A stretch of 44,101 nucleotides of DNA. Source: Ignavibacteriales bacterium. GTDB taxonomy: Bacteria > Bacteroidota > Ignavibacteria > UBA10030. Under the pieces are notes generated by a model that had not been told where the DNA came from, did not search any database, and worked only from the letters and a program-made list of their open reading frames with translations. The stretch lies in contig JACPLA010000079.1 of the NCBI GenBank assembly GCA_016186715.1, positions 1 to 44,101 on the forward strand. Reading direction: 5' to 3'. Within the stretch, counting starts at the first letter, position 1, and each line of letters starts with the position of its first letter. Below, one piece after another: positions 23,498-32,907 of this stretch. A program made the translations under genes and the position numbers.

Positions 23498-25339
23498 ATG
23501 TCTGCAAAAACAACTCAGAAGCTTGATGAAGTAACAATACGTTTTGCCGGTGATTCCGGGGACGGAATGCAGCTCACCGGAACCCAGTTTACCAACACGA
23601 CCGCCCTCCTTGGAAATGATCTGAGCACGCTCCCCGATTATCCGGCCGAGATCAGAGCTCCCCAAGGGACCCTCTTTGGCGTGAGCGGCTTTCAGATCCA
23701 CTTCGGAAGCAGGGAGATTCACACGCCGGGGGATCAGTGCGATGTTCTGGTTGCCATGAATGCAGCGGCCCTGAAGGTGAATCTTGGGAGTCTCGTCGAT
23801 GGCGGGGCAATCATCGCCAACACCGAAGGATTCAACGACAAGAATCTCAAGCTGGCGGGCTATACGGCAAATCCTCTCAAGGACAGATCGCTTGGAAAGT
23901 ACCAGGTCTACGAAGTCGATATTTCCAAGTTGACGGCCCTTGCATTGCAGGACATGAACCTTTCGAGCAAGATCGTCGACCGGTCGAAAAACTTCTTTGC
24001 ACTCGGAATGATGTATTGGATGTATGACCGCCCCGTCGATTCGACCCTCGAGTGGATTCAGAAGAAGTTCGCCAACAAGCCGGAAATTATGGAAGCCAAC
24101 ACTCGGGTCCTGAAGGCGGGATGGAATTACGGAGAAACGACGGAAATCTTCACCGTCCGCTATCTGGTCGGTCCTGCGAAGCTGGCGCCGGGAAAATACC
24201 GCAACATCACAGGGAACGAGGCAACGGCCTGGGGCCTGATGGCTGCGGCCAGGAAAGCAAATCTCGATCTCTTTCTCGGTAGCTATCCCATCACTCCTGC
24301 GAGCGACATTCTCCACGAGCTTTCCATCTACAAGCATTTCGGCGTCAAAACGTTTCAGGCGGAGGACGAAATTGCCGGGGTGACATCGGCCCTCGGAGCC
24401 TCCTTTGGAGGCGCGCTTGGCGTCACCACCACAAGCGGCCCCGGAATAGCACTGAAAACTGAAGCGCTTGGCCTTGCCACGATGGTCGAGCTTCCGCTCG
24501 TTGTGTGCAACATTCAGCGCGGCGGACCGAGCACGGGCCTGCCGACTAAAACGGAACAGGCAGACTTGCTCCAAGCCCTCTACGGGCGAAACGGGGAAGC
24601 GCCTATTCCCGTTTTGGCCGCCTCAACACCGGCAGATTGTTTTGAAACTGTTTTCGAGGCCTGCCGGATTGCCATTAAGTTCATGACTCCTGTCATCTTT
24701 CTTTCCGACGGCTACCTCGGGAACGGATCGGAACCGTGGCTGATTCCCGACTATGACAAGATGCCGGACATTTCACCCACGTTTCGCACAAATCCCGAAG
24801 GGTTTCTTCCTTACTTGCGCGACGAGGTCACGCTCTCCCGTCCGTGGGCTATTCCCGGAACCGCCGGGCTGGAACACCGGATCGGAGGACTGGAGAAACA
24901 ACACCTCACGGGTAATGTCAGCTACGATCCTCAGAACCACGAAATGATGATAAAACTGCGGGCCGACAAGGTCGAACGGATCGCGAATGACATCCCTCTG
25001 GCCCAGGTTGACGGCGATGCCGAAGGGGCCCTCATCGTGGCTGGCTGGGGAAGCACCTACGGGGCGATCCGAAGTGCCGTTTCGCGTATCAGAGACACGG
25101 GCAAGAAGGTCTCCCATGTGCATCTACGATACCTCAATCCCCTTCCGAAGAACCTCGGCGAAATCCTGTACAAGTTCAAAAACGTCCTGGTTCCGGAAAT
25201 CAACATGGGTCAGCTTTCCAAGCTCCTGCGGGCGAAATATCTCGTTCCCACGATTAGCCTGAACAAAGTTCAGGGACTCCCCTTCAAGGCCATGGAGATT
25301 GAGAATAAGATTGAAGAAATTCTGAAAGGTTCATCATGA
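23498..25339 (+). CDS. korA: 2-oxoacid:ferredoxin oxidoreductase, fused gamma-alpha subunit (KorA type)
   Basis: With KorB this converts a 2-oxoacid, probably 2-oxoglutarate, and CoA to acyl-CoA, CO2 and reduced ferredoxin; the reaction is reversible. The 613-aa product has an N-terminal gamma domain (VTIRFAGDSGDGMQLTGTQF, about 11-30) and an alpha domain beginning GNEATAWGLMAAARKANLDL, with SYPITPASDILHEL, the pyrimidine-side motif. AEDEIAGVTSALGASFGGAL, NIQRGGPSTGLPTKTEQADL and VLVPEINMGQLSKLLRAKYL follow. The fused layout is typical of KorA. The stop overlaps the korB start (ATGA). No ferredoxin gene is adjacent. Confidence 0.95.
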   Translation: MSAKTTQKLDEVTIRFAGDSGDGMQLTGTQFTNTTALLGNDLSTLPDYPAEIRAPQGTLFGVSGFQIHFGSREIHTPGDQCDVLVAMNAAALKVNLGSLVDGGAIIANTEGFNDKNLKLAGYTANPLKDRSLGKYQVYEVDISKLTALALQDMNLSSKIVDRSKNFFALGMMYWMYDRPVDSTLEWIQKKFANKPEIMEANTRVLKAGWNYGETTEIFTVRYLVGPAKLAPGKYRNITGNEATAWGLMAAARKANLDLFLGSYPITPASDILHELSIYKHFGVKTFQAEDEIAGVTSALGASFGGALGVTTTSGPGIALKTEALGLATMVELPLVVCNIQRGGPSTGLPTKTEQADLLQALYGRNGEAPIPVLAASTPADCFETVFEACRIAIKFMTPVIFLSDGYLGNGSEPWLIPDYDKMPDISPTFRTNPEGFLPYLRDEVTLSRPWAIPGTAGLEHRIGGLEKQHLTGNVSYDPQNHEMMIKLRADKVERIANDIPLAQVDGDAEGALIVAGWGSTYGAIRSAVSRIRDTGKKVSHVHLRYLNPLPKNLGEILYKFKNVLVPEINMGQLSKLLRAKYLVPTISLNKVQGLPFKAMEIENKIEEILKGSS

Positions 25340-26385
25340 GTACACTCGTAGAAGAAGCGATACGCGCCAATCTGGCTCCGGAAGGAAAATTGACGGCGAA
25401 AGACTTTCAGAGCGACCAGGACGTGCGCTGGTGTCCCGGCTGCGGAGACTACTCGATCCTCGCACAGACGCAGCGGATCATGCCCGATCTCGGAATCCCT
25501 CGCCATACAATGGTCTTTGTTTCCGGAATCGGGTGCTCGAGCCGATTTCCGTACTACATGAACATGTACGGCATCCATGGCATCCATGGACGTGCGACGG
25601 CCATCGCCTCGGGACTGAAGATGGCCCGTCCGGACCTTTCCGTCTGGGTAGTGACCGGCGACGGTGATGGACTGAGCATCGGCGGCAATCATCTGATCCA
25701 CCTCCTGCGACGAAATCTGGACATCAAGGTCCTGCTGTTCAACAATCAGATCTACGGCCTCACAAAAGGGCAGTACTCGCCGACATCCGAGACGGGAAAG
25801 ATCACAAAATCGACTCCGTATGGATCGATCGATTATCCTTTCAACCCCGCGTCTCTGGCGCTGGGGTCCTCGGCGACGTTTGTCGCCCGAACAATGGACC
25901 GCGATCCGAAACACATGCAGACCGTCCTGAAACGCGCGGCCGGACACCAAGGAACGTCCTTTGTTGAGATCTACCAGAATTGCAACGTGTTCAACGACGG
26001 GGCGTTCTTTCCATTTACGGAGAAAGATTCAAAGGAGGACAACGTCGTCTTTCTGGAACACGGCAAACCGTTGATCTTCGGCAAAGAAAAGGACAAGGGT
26101 ATCAGACTGAACGGGTTCACTCCCGAGGTTGTCTCTCTGAAAGACGGAAAATACTCGGCCGACGACCTTCTTGTCCACAACGAACACGACACGACGCTTT
26201 CATTCATTCTGGCAGACATGACATACAAGCCGAACCTTCCACGACCCATCGGCATCTTCCTTGCTCTCACTCGGCCCTGCTATGAACGAGAAATGCAGCA
26301 TCAGATTCAAGCAGCCAAAGAAAAGCGCGGCGACGGAGACATGAAAAAACTCCTCAATTCCGGAGAGACGTGGGTCATCAATTAG
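25336..26385 (+). CDS. korB: 2-oxoacid:ferredoxin oxidoreductase, beta subunit (KorB type)
   Basis: Thiamine-pyrophosphate-binding subunit, 349 aa. The TPP/Mg site is TGDGDGLSIGGNHL (about 107-120) with NNQIYGLTKGQYSPTS. Four cysteines placed as in the proximal [4Fe-4S] site are seen at C33 and C36 (WCPGCGDY), C67 (GIGCSSRFP) and C216 (QNCNVFN). Substrate is most likely 2-oxoglutarate given fusion type and length, but pyruvate or other 2-oxoacids cannot be excluded by eye. A terminator follows at 26403-26445. Confidence 0.95.
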   Translation: MSTLVEEAIRANLAPEGKLTAKDFQSDQDVRWCPGCGDYSILAQTQRIMPDLGIPRHTMVFVSGIGCSSRFPYYMNMYGIHGIHGRATAIASGLKMARPDLSVWVVTGDGDGLSIGGNHLIHLLRRNLDIKVLLFNNQIYGLTKGQYSPTSETGKITKSTPYGSIDYPFNPASLALGSSATFVARTMDRDPKHMQTVLKRAAGHQGTSFVEIYQNCNVFNDGAFFPFTEKDSKEDNVVFLEHGKPLIFGKEKDKGIRLNGFTPEVVSLKDGKYSADDLLVHNEHDTTLSFILADMTYKPNLPRPIGIFLALTRPCYEREMQHQIQAAKEKRGDGDMKKLLNSGETWVIN

Positions 26386-26402
26386 GTGTGTAACCCTCTG
26401 GC

Positions 26403-26445
26403 AAAAGGTGTGGTCTTTCTGTATAGGATCACACCTTTTTCTTTT
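26403..26445 (+). terminator. Rho-independent terminator after korB
   Basis: AAAAGGTGTG (26403-26412) pairs with CACACCTTTT (26430-26439), followed by more T to 26445. It ends 8 bp before the nrnA start, so nrnA must be read from a promoter upstream of the hairpin or by read-through. Confidence 0.8.
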
Positions 26446-26453
26446 TCGAGTCC

Positions 26454-27440
26454 ATGAAATCCCAGTTCGAACTCTTTCGGAACTTAGTTGAACACAGCGA
26501 CCAGTTTGTTCTCACGACGCACGTGAATCCCGACGGTGACGGGCTCGGCAGCGAACTCGCCCTGAGTCGATATCTGAGATCCCTCAAGAAGCATCCGACC
26601 ATCCTGAACCACAGCTCCACTCCTTTCTCTTATCAGTTTCTTGACCATGAGAACGAGATCGTCACATTCGACCCGGGCCCCCATTCCGCAGTCCTCGCCG
26701 ACGCCGAAGTTATTATTGTCCTTGACACCAATCAGCCGAGTCGTCTTGCGAACATGAAAGATCCCGTCATGGCGAGCAAAGCCAGGAAGGTGGTCATCGA
26801 TCACCACCTTGATGCCGATCCTTTTGCAGATCTCATGATCCTTGACGAGTCGGCGGCCGCGACGGGACAAATCGTCTACAATCTCCTCAAACACCTGAAA
26901 GGCCCTTCGTTTACACCGGAGATTGCCCAGGCATTGTACGTCGCCATCATGACGGACACGGGATCATTTCGCTTTCCGAAAACAGACAGCGAGGTTCATC
27001 GGGTCACAGCAGCCTTGATCGAAAGCGGGGCGGATCCCGTATCGGCCTATCAGCAAATCTATGAACAGTCGCCCCTGGAAAGAATTCACCTCCTGGGCCA
27101 GGTTCTCGCGTCTCTGAAGACCGCCCACAACGGTGCAGTCGCGTATCTTACCGTGACTCAAAAGATGTTCGCACGCACGAACACTTCTGAGCCCGACGTT
27201 GACCAGTTCGTCCCCTACGCTCTTGCGCTCAAAGGCGTCCGGATCGCACTGATGTTCACGGAGCTGCCGGATCAGATTAAAGTCAGTTTCCGATCAAAGG
27301 GGGATATCTGGATCAACAGGCTTGCTCAGGAGTTTGGGGGCAACGGACACAAGAATGCCGCGGGTGCTCGGATCGTCAACGGAACGTTGCGTGACGTGAT
27401 CGCAAGCGTACTCGACAAAACCCATACATATCTCGATTGA
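26454..27440 (+). CDS. nrnA: DHH/DHHA1 phosphoesterase, NrnA-like nanoRNase / pAp phosphatase
   Basis: Degrades very short RNAs and dephosphorylates 3'-phosphoadenosine 5'-phosphate. The 328-aa product has all DHH motifs: HVNPDGDGLGSELALSRYL (motif I, about 23-41), VLDTNQPSR (II), VVIDHHLDADPFADL (III) and TDTGSFRFPKTDSE (IV). The DHHA1 glycine motif FGGNGHKNAAGARI lies near the C-terminus. It precedes pepA by 10 bp. Confidence 0.93.
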   Translation: MKSQFELFRNLVEHSDQFVLTTHVNPDGDGLGSELALSRYLRSLKKHPTILNHSSTPFSYQFLDHENEIVTFDPGPHSAVLADAEVIIVLDTNQPSRLANMKDPVMASKARKVVIDHHLDADPFADLMILDESAAATGQIVYNLLKHLKGPSFTPEIAQALYVAIMTDTGSFRFPKTDSEVHRVTAALIESGADPVSAYQQIYEQSPLERIHLLGQVLASLKTAHNGAVAYLTVTQKMFARTNTSEPDVDQFVPYALALKGVRIALMFTELPDQIKVSFRSKGDIWINRLAQEFGGNGHKNAAGARIVNGTLRDVIASVLDKTHTYLD

Positions 27441-27450
27441 TGAGGATTCC

Positions 27451-28935
27451 ATGAAACTGTCCTTCCAGTCACGCAAGCCCACAGCCGTCGAAGCAGACGT
27501 TCTTGTTACGTTCATTCACCAAAGCGAACCAGAGCGATCCAGGGACCAGGAAGGATTGGTCAACCTCTTTGGCGAAGGCGCTATCCCTCCTCTCTCAATC
27601 CGGGATTTTGCGGGAAAGGAAAACGAAACGGCGCTTGTGTACGTTTCGGAGGGACGACGTCACAGACGTCTTCTTCTCGCAGGCCTTGGAGAACAACGAC
27701 AACCCTCTCCGGAACGATACCGCCGATCAGCCGCCGTGGCTGCCAAAAAGGCAAAAAGTCTGAAGGCGGCAAGCATGCTCTTCATCCTTCCCCTTCTGAA
27801 AAAGGCTGCCGAAGACGTCATCATGGCGCTGGGCGAAGGCGCATTGCTGGGCCTCTATCGCTTCGACAAATATGTTTCGAAACAGAAAGAGGAAGAGAAA
27901 CGTCTTTCGGAAATCATCTTCGCATCGGAAGATAAGAAGATTGCGGCGGCGGCAAAAGCAGCTCTTCACAGGGCTCAGATCATTGCCGAGGCAGTGATCC
28001 TGGCCCGCGATCTCGCCAATGCCCCTGGCAATGAGATCTATCCGGAAACCCTGGCAGAAGTAGCGGTCCAGTCAGGGAAAAAAGCCGGATACAAGGTCAA
28101 CGTCCTCAACGAAAAAGAGATCGAAAAACTCGGCATGGGGGGGATTATGGGCGTCTCCCAAGGAAGCACACGACCGCCCCGGTTTCTCATCCTCGAATAT
28201 GGTAGACCGTCAAAGAAGACGGTTGTCCTTGTTGGAAAGGGTGTCACGTTTGATACCGGCGGGATTTCAATCAAGCCGTCGGCGAACATGAGTGAAATGA
28301 AGATGGATATGTCGGGGGGTGCGGCGGTGATCGGCGCGCTGGAAGCTGTATCACGTCTTAAGCTTCCGGTACATGTCATTGGGCTGATCCCTGCCGTGGA
28401 GAACATGCCAAGCGGAAATTCCATCCGCCCCGGGGATATCCTTCGGCATTACAACGGGAAGACCTCTGAGGTGGACAATACAGATGCAGAGGGAAGACTC
28501 ATTCTGGCAGACGCCCTTGGCTATGCTGAACGATACAAGCCTGCCGCCGTGATCGATCTGGCGACGCTGACCGGCGCCTGTGTTGTAGCGTTGGGCCATC
28601 ACGCAACCGGAATGATGGGAAACGACGCCGGATTGATGAAGAGGTTAAAGGACGCGGGCGAAGCAACCTATGAGCGCGTGTGGGAGCTGCCCCTGTTTGA
28701 CGAGTACGAACGGTTGATCAAAAGTGATGTTGCCGACGTCAAGAATGTCGGAGGACGATGGGCCGGTGCGATCACCGCAGGCTGGTTTCTCCGAAAGTTC
28801 ATCGGAAACTATAAGTGGATACATCTTGACATCGCAGGAACTGCAATACTTGAGGAGAACGGAGAATATAATCAGAAAGGCGGATCCGGAGTCGGCGTGC
28901 GTCTCCTCACCGAGTTTCTCAGGCACTGGAAGTGA
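27451..28935 (+). CDS. pepA: Leucyl aminopeptidase (M17 family)
   Basis: Cytosolic di-metal aminopeptidase of 494 aa. The C-terminal catalytic domain has the metal and catalytic residues in VGKGVTFDTGGISIKPSANM, EMKMDMSGGAAV and the M17 signature NTDAEGRLILADAL, with ATLTGACVVALGHHATGMMG after it. The N-terminal macro-like domain is divergent, as usual. GAGGA precedes the ATG. Confidence 0.97.
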   Translation: MKLSFQSRKPTAVEADVLVTFIHQSEPERSRDQEGLVNLFGEGAIPPLSIRDFAGKENETALVYVSEGRRHRRLLLAGLGEQRQPSPERYRRSAAVAAKKAKSLKAASMLFILPLLKKAAEDVIMALGEGALLGLYRFDKYVSKQKEEEKRLSEIIFASEDKKIAAAAKAALHRAQIIAEAVILARDLANAPGNEIYPETLAEVAVQSGKKAGYKVNVLNEKEIEKLGMGGIMGVSQGSTRPPRFLILEYGRPSKKTVVLVGKGVTFDTGGISIKPSANMSEMKMDMSGGAAVIGALEAVSRLKLPVHVIGLIPAVENMPSGNSIRPGDILRHYNGKTSEVDNTDAEGRLILADALGYAERYKPAAVIDLATLTGACVVALGHHATGMMGNDAGLMKRLKDAGEATYERVWELPLFDEYERLIKSDVADVKNVGGRWAGAITAGWFLRKFIGNYKWIHLDIAGTAILEENGEYNQKGGSGVGVRLLTEFLRHWK

Positions 28936-28954
28936 TCCCCGAGACAAGCGATCA

Positions 28955-28983
28955 TTGCCTTTCCCCCTGGTTCTCCCTATTTT
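28955..28983 (+). promoter_or_regulatory. Predicted promoter of the GlcD-type gene
   Basis: TTGCCT (28955-28960), 17 bp, TATTTT (28978-28983), 18 bp before the ATG at 29002. The predicted leader is only about 12 nt. Confidence 0.45.
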
Positions 28984-29001
28984 ACACCCGGGTCGCCATC
29001 C

Positions 29002-30564
29002 ATGAGTTCTTTTTCCGCGACACTCGAACAGGATCTGAAAAGCCGTGTGAAGGGGAACTGTTTCTTCGATCTCCCCAGCCGAAAAGAATATTCGAGCGAC
29101 GAGAGTTGGTACCGCATCATCCCGGTTGCCGTCGTTCAACCGAGGGATGCTGAAGATGTTCAATCAGTCGTTGAATACTGCCACGAGAGGGAAATCCCGA
29201 TCATTCCCCGCGGCGGCGCCACAGGACTGGCCGGGCAGGCGATCGGGTTGGGAATCATCCTGGACTTCTCCAAACATATGACCGGGATTTTTGACATCAC
29301 GCCGGACAGCGTGAGGGTGGAGCCGGGTGTCGTCCTTGCCGCGCTCAATGAGAAGCTCGACGCCACGGACAGATTTTTTCCCATTGATCCCGCCAGCGGC
29401 AATCGATGCACGATCGGCGGAATGATCGGGACGAATGCAGCGGGAGCGCACGGAATCAAATACGGCGCGATGAAGCAGACGGTCAAGGAATTGAAGGTCG
29501 TTCTTTCAACCGGTGAAATCGCGATTCTCGGAGAAGCTGATTCTCCCGCACCGTCAGCCGGTCCGTTCTACGACTCGATCGTCTCAGAACTGACTCCCCT
29601 CCTGTCGGGAAACCGGGATTTGATCCACCAACGATATCCCGACGTTTTGAAGAACTCGTCAGGATATAATCTTCACGATGCATTGACGGCTACGGGAATC
29701 GATTTCCGCAAGATTTTGATCGGCTCGGAAGGTACCCTCGGGATCGTGGTCGAATCATCTTTGCGAATTTCCCCACGTCCGGCTCATCGAACCGGGGCTC
29801 TGGCATACTTTGACACAGAGGAAAAGGCCGTCGACGCCACAATTTTGGGCCTGGAGCATGATCCATCGGCGATCGAAATTCTTGACGACACCTATGTTTC
29901 CCTTGTCAAAGGGATGCACCCGGAGTTCGACGCGCTCATCCTTGATGGCGCCCGGGCGATGCTCTACTTCGAGTTTGAAGGAGACTCGCCCGACGACCTC
30001 AGCCGGAGCCTGATGCAATTGAACCGGTCACTCACTCTCACGCCGCCGATGAAGTTCATGCCCCTCGTAAAGAAGGAAGAACTCCGCACAGTCTGGAGGC
30101 TCAGGGAGGAAGCGAGCAGCATCATCAATAGCCAGAAAAGCCGCGGCAAGACCTCGTTTGTTGAAGACGTTGCCGTTCCCCTTCGATCCCTTCCGGCCTA
30201 CGTCAGGGGGCTGACTGATATTTTGCGGCGAAACGGGATCGGATTTTCCATCTACGGACATGCCGGCGTCGGAAACATCCATTGCGCGACTTTTGTTGAC
30301 TTGAAAAACCTCGAACACTACAAGGTCGTGGACCGCATTGCAAGTGAAGTGTATGCCCTCGCACGTTCCCTGGGCGGAACGCATTCAGGAGAGCATGGCG
30401 ACGGTCTTATCCGGACTCCTTTCCTGGAAGATCTCTACGGTCCCGAGATTTATGCTCTCTTTGGAAAGGTCAAGGACGCATTTGACCCCAGGGGTATTCT
30501 CAATCCGGGAAAAATCATCGGCCAACAAAGCGCGTCAATCCTTCATGATCTCATCATTCAATAG
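29002..30564 (+). CDS. FAD-linked oxidase, GlcD / D-2-hydroxyacid dehydrogenase type
   Basis: Vanillyl-alcohol-oxidase-fold flavoprotein of 520 aa. The FAD domain has PIIPRGGATGLAGQAIGLGI and DPASGNRCTIGGMIGTNAAG, then GSEGTLGIVVESSLRISPRP. The C-terminal domain has GHAGVGNIHCATFVDLKN and THSGEHGDGLIRTPFLEDLY, ending in the canonical DPRGILNPGKII. Close relatives oxidise glycolate, D-lactate or D-2-hydroxyglutarate. No C-terminal iron-sulfur domain is fused, and no GlcE/GlcF partner is adjacent, so the electron acceptor is unknown. Its end overlaps the next gene by 20 bp. Confidence 0.92.
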   Translation: MSSFSATLEQDLKSRVKGNCFFDLPSRKEYSSDESWYRIIPVAVVQPRDAEDVQSVVEYCHEREIPIIPRGGATGLAGQAIGLGIILDFSKHMTGIFDITPDSVRVEPGVVLAALNEKLDATDRFFPIDPASGNRCTIGGMIGTNAAGAHGIKYGAMKQTVKELKVVLSTGEIAILGEADSPAPSAGPFYDSIVSELTPLLSGNRDLIHQRYPDVLKNSSGYNLHDALTATGIDFRKILIGSEGTLGIVVESSLRISPRPAHRTGALAYFDTEEKAVDATILGLEHDPSAIEILDDTYVSLVKGMHPEFDALILDGARAMLYFEFEGDSPDDLSRSLMQLNRSLTLTPPMKFMPLVKKEELRTVWRLREEASSIINSQKSRGKTSFVEDVAVPLRSLPAYVRGLTDILRRNGIGFSIYGHAGVGNIHCATFVDLKNLEHYKVVDRIASEVYALARSLGGTHSGEHGDGLIRTPFLEDLYGPEIYALFGKVKDAFDPRGILNPGKIIGQQSASILHDLIIQ

Positions 30565-31921
30565 GCTTCTTTTCATTACTTCTCTTTGGCTTACAGTTGC
30601 CTCGGGCCAGCGCGGGGTTCCGTCTGGCGAGGAACAACAACGCCTTCCTGTCGTTTCCTTTGAAGCCATTCCGTTCTTCACGGAAGACACCGCTCAGTCG
30701 TTTGTCAACATCCATTACCGGATTCCGGAAGAGTTCTTCGTTGTTCAACGAAGCATTGAAACTCTGCGACTTTCGGATTTTGTCGCGAAAGGCGAGCTTC
30801 TCATAGAGCTGCGCGACAGCCGGGGAAACTCCACCGCGCGTGAAATACGTTCAATCATTCTCCGAAGCTCGGAAGCGCAAGGCGAGAGAACAAAATCTTC
30901 CGACCTTCAAGGAGCCTTTTCTCTCAAAGTCCTTCCGGGGACATACTCGATCTGGTTTACGATCGATGATCAGCAATCCGAAAGAACGTTCACGAACAAG
31001 AATCAGACCGTTACCACTCGCGGCCATCAGACGAGTGCGCTGGATCTCTCAGCCCCGGTTCTTTGCTTCGCGTCTGCAGACAGCGTTGGGAACCCTTTGT
31101 ACGAAGCGCTCAATCACGGCACGGATGTTTTTTTTGGCGAAAAAGGAGGATTTCTCTTTCATCTCTTCGCGCCCGTCGCCATTGACGATCTGTCTGTTCG
31201 TTTTGTGATAAAGAACCAACCTGACATGAAGGGGTTGGAATTGCAGCAATTCGACGGTGGGTCTTTGGTCCTCCATCCGGGAATTGTGAAACTTGCTCCC
31301 CGGAGCGAAGACGCAATGCTTGCGTTGCGGGAGCCTGTTCGCTATGTGATTGCCCCGGCCGAAAGGGGCTGGCAAAGCGTCTTTGTGCCGCTTCCTCTTG
31401 AGAAACTCCAGCCTGGACAAACAAGAATCTCGATGGAATTCCAATTTGGCGAGTCCAAAAAAAGATTTGATCGGACGTTCCGCGTGTTGTGGCCGGACAG
31501 ACCCCGTTCGTTGATGGACATTGATCTCGCCGTGGATGCACTCCAGCATATTGCCTCGGAAAATGAAATGGCGGCATTCCGAACTTTTTCCGACACACGC
31601 TCCGTCAGAGCCCTCTTCGATTTCTGGAGAAAAAAGGATCCCGACACCCTGACAGCGTATAACGGCATCATGGCCGAATACTATCGACGCGTCGACGTCG
31701 CCAATCAACAATTTTCGAGCCAGCGCAGCCCGGATGGCTACAAGTCCGACCGCGGGCGAATCTACATTCTGTACGGAGCTCCCGCCAATACCGAGCGTTT
31801 GTTTTCACCTCACCATCCCCCCCGGGAAATCTGGACCTATGGTTCCCTGCAACGGCGGTTCGTGTTTGAAGACCAGGCGAAAAATGGTGTCTATGTCCTT
31901 GTTGCCGCGGAGGAGTTTTGA
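30545..31921 (+). CDS. GWxTD-domain protein, secreted, with degenerate GWxTD motif
   Basis: Predicted exported protein of 458 aa. It begins MISSFNRLLFITSLWLTVAS, a signal peptide, starting inside the end of the upstream gene. The middle is beta-rich. The C-terminus matches the GWxTD domain (TIGR04514): FWRKKDPDTLTAYNGIMAEY, then SDRGRIYILYGAPANTERLF and REIWTYGSLQRRFVFEDQ. The name-giving GWxTD reads GYKSD here. Function unknown; the family is widespread in Bacteroidota, Chlorobiota and Acidobacteriota. A TTG-started pdxA overlaps its stop. Confidence 0.88.
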   Translation: MISSFNRLLFITSLWLTVASGQRGVPSGEEQQRLPVVSFEAIPFFTEDTAQSFVNIHYRIPEEFFVVQRSIETLRLSDFVAKGELLIELRDSRGNSTAREIRSIILRSSEAQGERTKSSDLQGAFSLKVLPGTYSIWFTIDDQQSERTFTNKNQTVTTRGHQTSALDLSAPVLCFASADSVGNPLYEALNHGTDVFFGEKGGFLFHLFAPVAIDDLSVRFVIKNQPDMKGLELQQFDGGSLVLHPGIVKLAPRSEDAMLALREPVRYVIAPAERGWQSVFVPLPLEKLQPGQTRISMEFQFGESKKRFDRTFRVLWPDRPRSLMDIDLAVDALQHIASENEMAAFRTFSDTRSVRALFDFWRKKDPDTLTAYNGIMAEYYRRVDVANQQFSSQRSPDGYKSDRGRIYILYGAPANTERLFSPHHPPREIWTYGSLQRRFVFEDQAKNGVYVLVAAEEF

Positions 31922-32907
31922 AACCGGTCGTTGCCATCACCATCGGCGATTTCAACGGGATCGGTCCGGAGATCGTGCTCAAATCTGCAACACTGCCGGC
32001 GATACGTCGCATCTGTATCCCCCTGCTCATCGGGCCCCTCGGCGTCTTTGAGCACATTCGATCTGACATCAAGCTGAAGGTAAAGCTTGAAAAAGCTGCT
32101 GCCGTTATTTCGGCACGCCAGGCGATTCCTGTTGTTGATGTGGGCGACGGCATTGGAGCCGACGTTCAACCCGGGAGTCTCTCAAAAACCGCGGGAAAAT
32201 CAGCCGGTCTTGCTATAGAAACCGCTGTAAAACTCTGCCTCGACGGGAAAGCGCATGCGATGGTAACGGCGCCCGTTTCGAAAGAGGCCCTTCATATGGC
32301 CGGGTACAATTTCCCGGGTCAGACAGAAATGGTGACGCTCTTTTCCAGATCCCCGCGAGTCGCCATGATGCTTGTTTCGAAGACAATGCGTGTGGGACTT
32401 GTGACCATCCACGTGCCCGTTCGCTCTATTGTCGATCGAATCTCTAAGGATAAGATCGTTGAAAAAGCCCTCGTCGTTTTTGAGTCGTTGAAGAATGATT
32501 TCCGAATTTCTCGTCCCAGGGTTGCCGTTCTTGGTTTGAACCCTCACGCGGGAGAGCACGGGATCATCGGCACGGAAGAGAAGGATATCCTGGTCCCGGC
32601 GCTTGAAGAACTCCGAACGCAGGGCGTTGAGGTCGAAGGCCCCTTTCCCGCCGACGCTTTTTTTGGGAACAAAGCGTATGTACGGTACGATGCCGTTTTG
32701 GCCATGTACCACGATCAGGGGCTCATCCCTCTCAAGATGAGCTCTTTCGGAAAAGCCGTGAACTTTTCCGCCGGGCTGTCCGTCATCCGCACTTCGCCCG
32801 ATCATGGAACGGCATACGACATTGCAGGAAAGGGAACAGCCAGTATTGACAGCATGATCGAAGCAATCAAGCTGGCAGTCCAATTTGCCGGCCACCGCCA
32901 TGATTGA
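31918..32907 (+). CDS. pdxA: 4-hydroxythreonine-4-phosphate dehydrogenase
   Basis: NAD-dependent enzyme of the DXP-dependent pyridoxal phosphate pathway, 329 aa. Family blocks are ITIGDFNGIGPEIVLKS, VTAPVSKEALHMAGYNFPGQ then TEM, the metal His165 in VTIHVP, GLNPHAGEHGIIGTEE, MYHDQGLIPLKM and RTSPDHGTAYDIAGKG. The usual GHTE substrate motif reads GQTE (134-137). The start is a TTG whose last two bases are part of the stop of the upstream gene. It overlaps ftsE by 8 bp. No pdxJ is in the window. Confidence 0.95.
   Translation: MKPVVAITIGDFNGIGPEIVLKSATLPAIRRICIPLLIGPLGVFEHIRSDIKLKVKLEKAAAVISARQAIPVVDVGDGIGADVQPGSLSKTAGKSAGLAIETAVKLCLDGKAHAMVTAPVSKEALHMAGYNFPGQTEMVTLFSRSPRVAMMLVSKTMRVGLVTIHVPVRSIVDRISKDKIVEKALVVFESLKNDFRISRPRVAVLGLNPHAGEHGIIGTEEKDILVPALEELRTQGVEVEGPFPADAFFGNKAYVRYDAVLAMYHDQGLIPLKMSSFGKAVNFSAGLSVIRTSPDHGTAYDIAGKGTASIDSMIEAIKLAVQFAGHRHD

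Noticed and set aside
23270-24574. 434-codon open frame on the minus strand, antisense to korA
   Set aside because: Lies opposite a clearly conserved gene, has low-complexity residue content and no recognisable motif; a codon-bias shadow.
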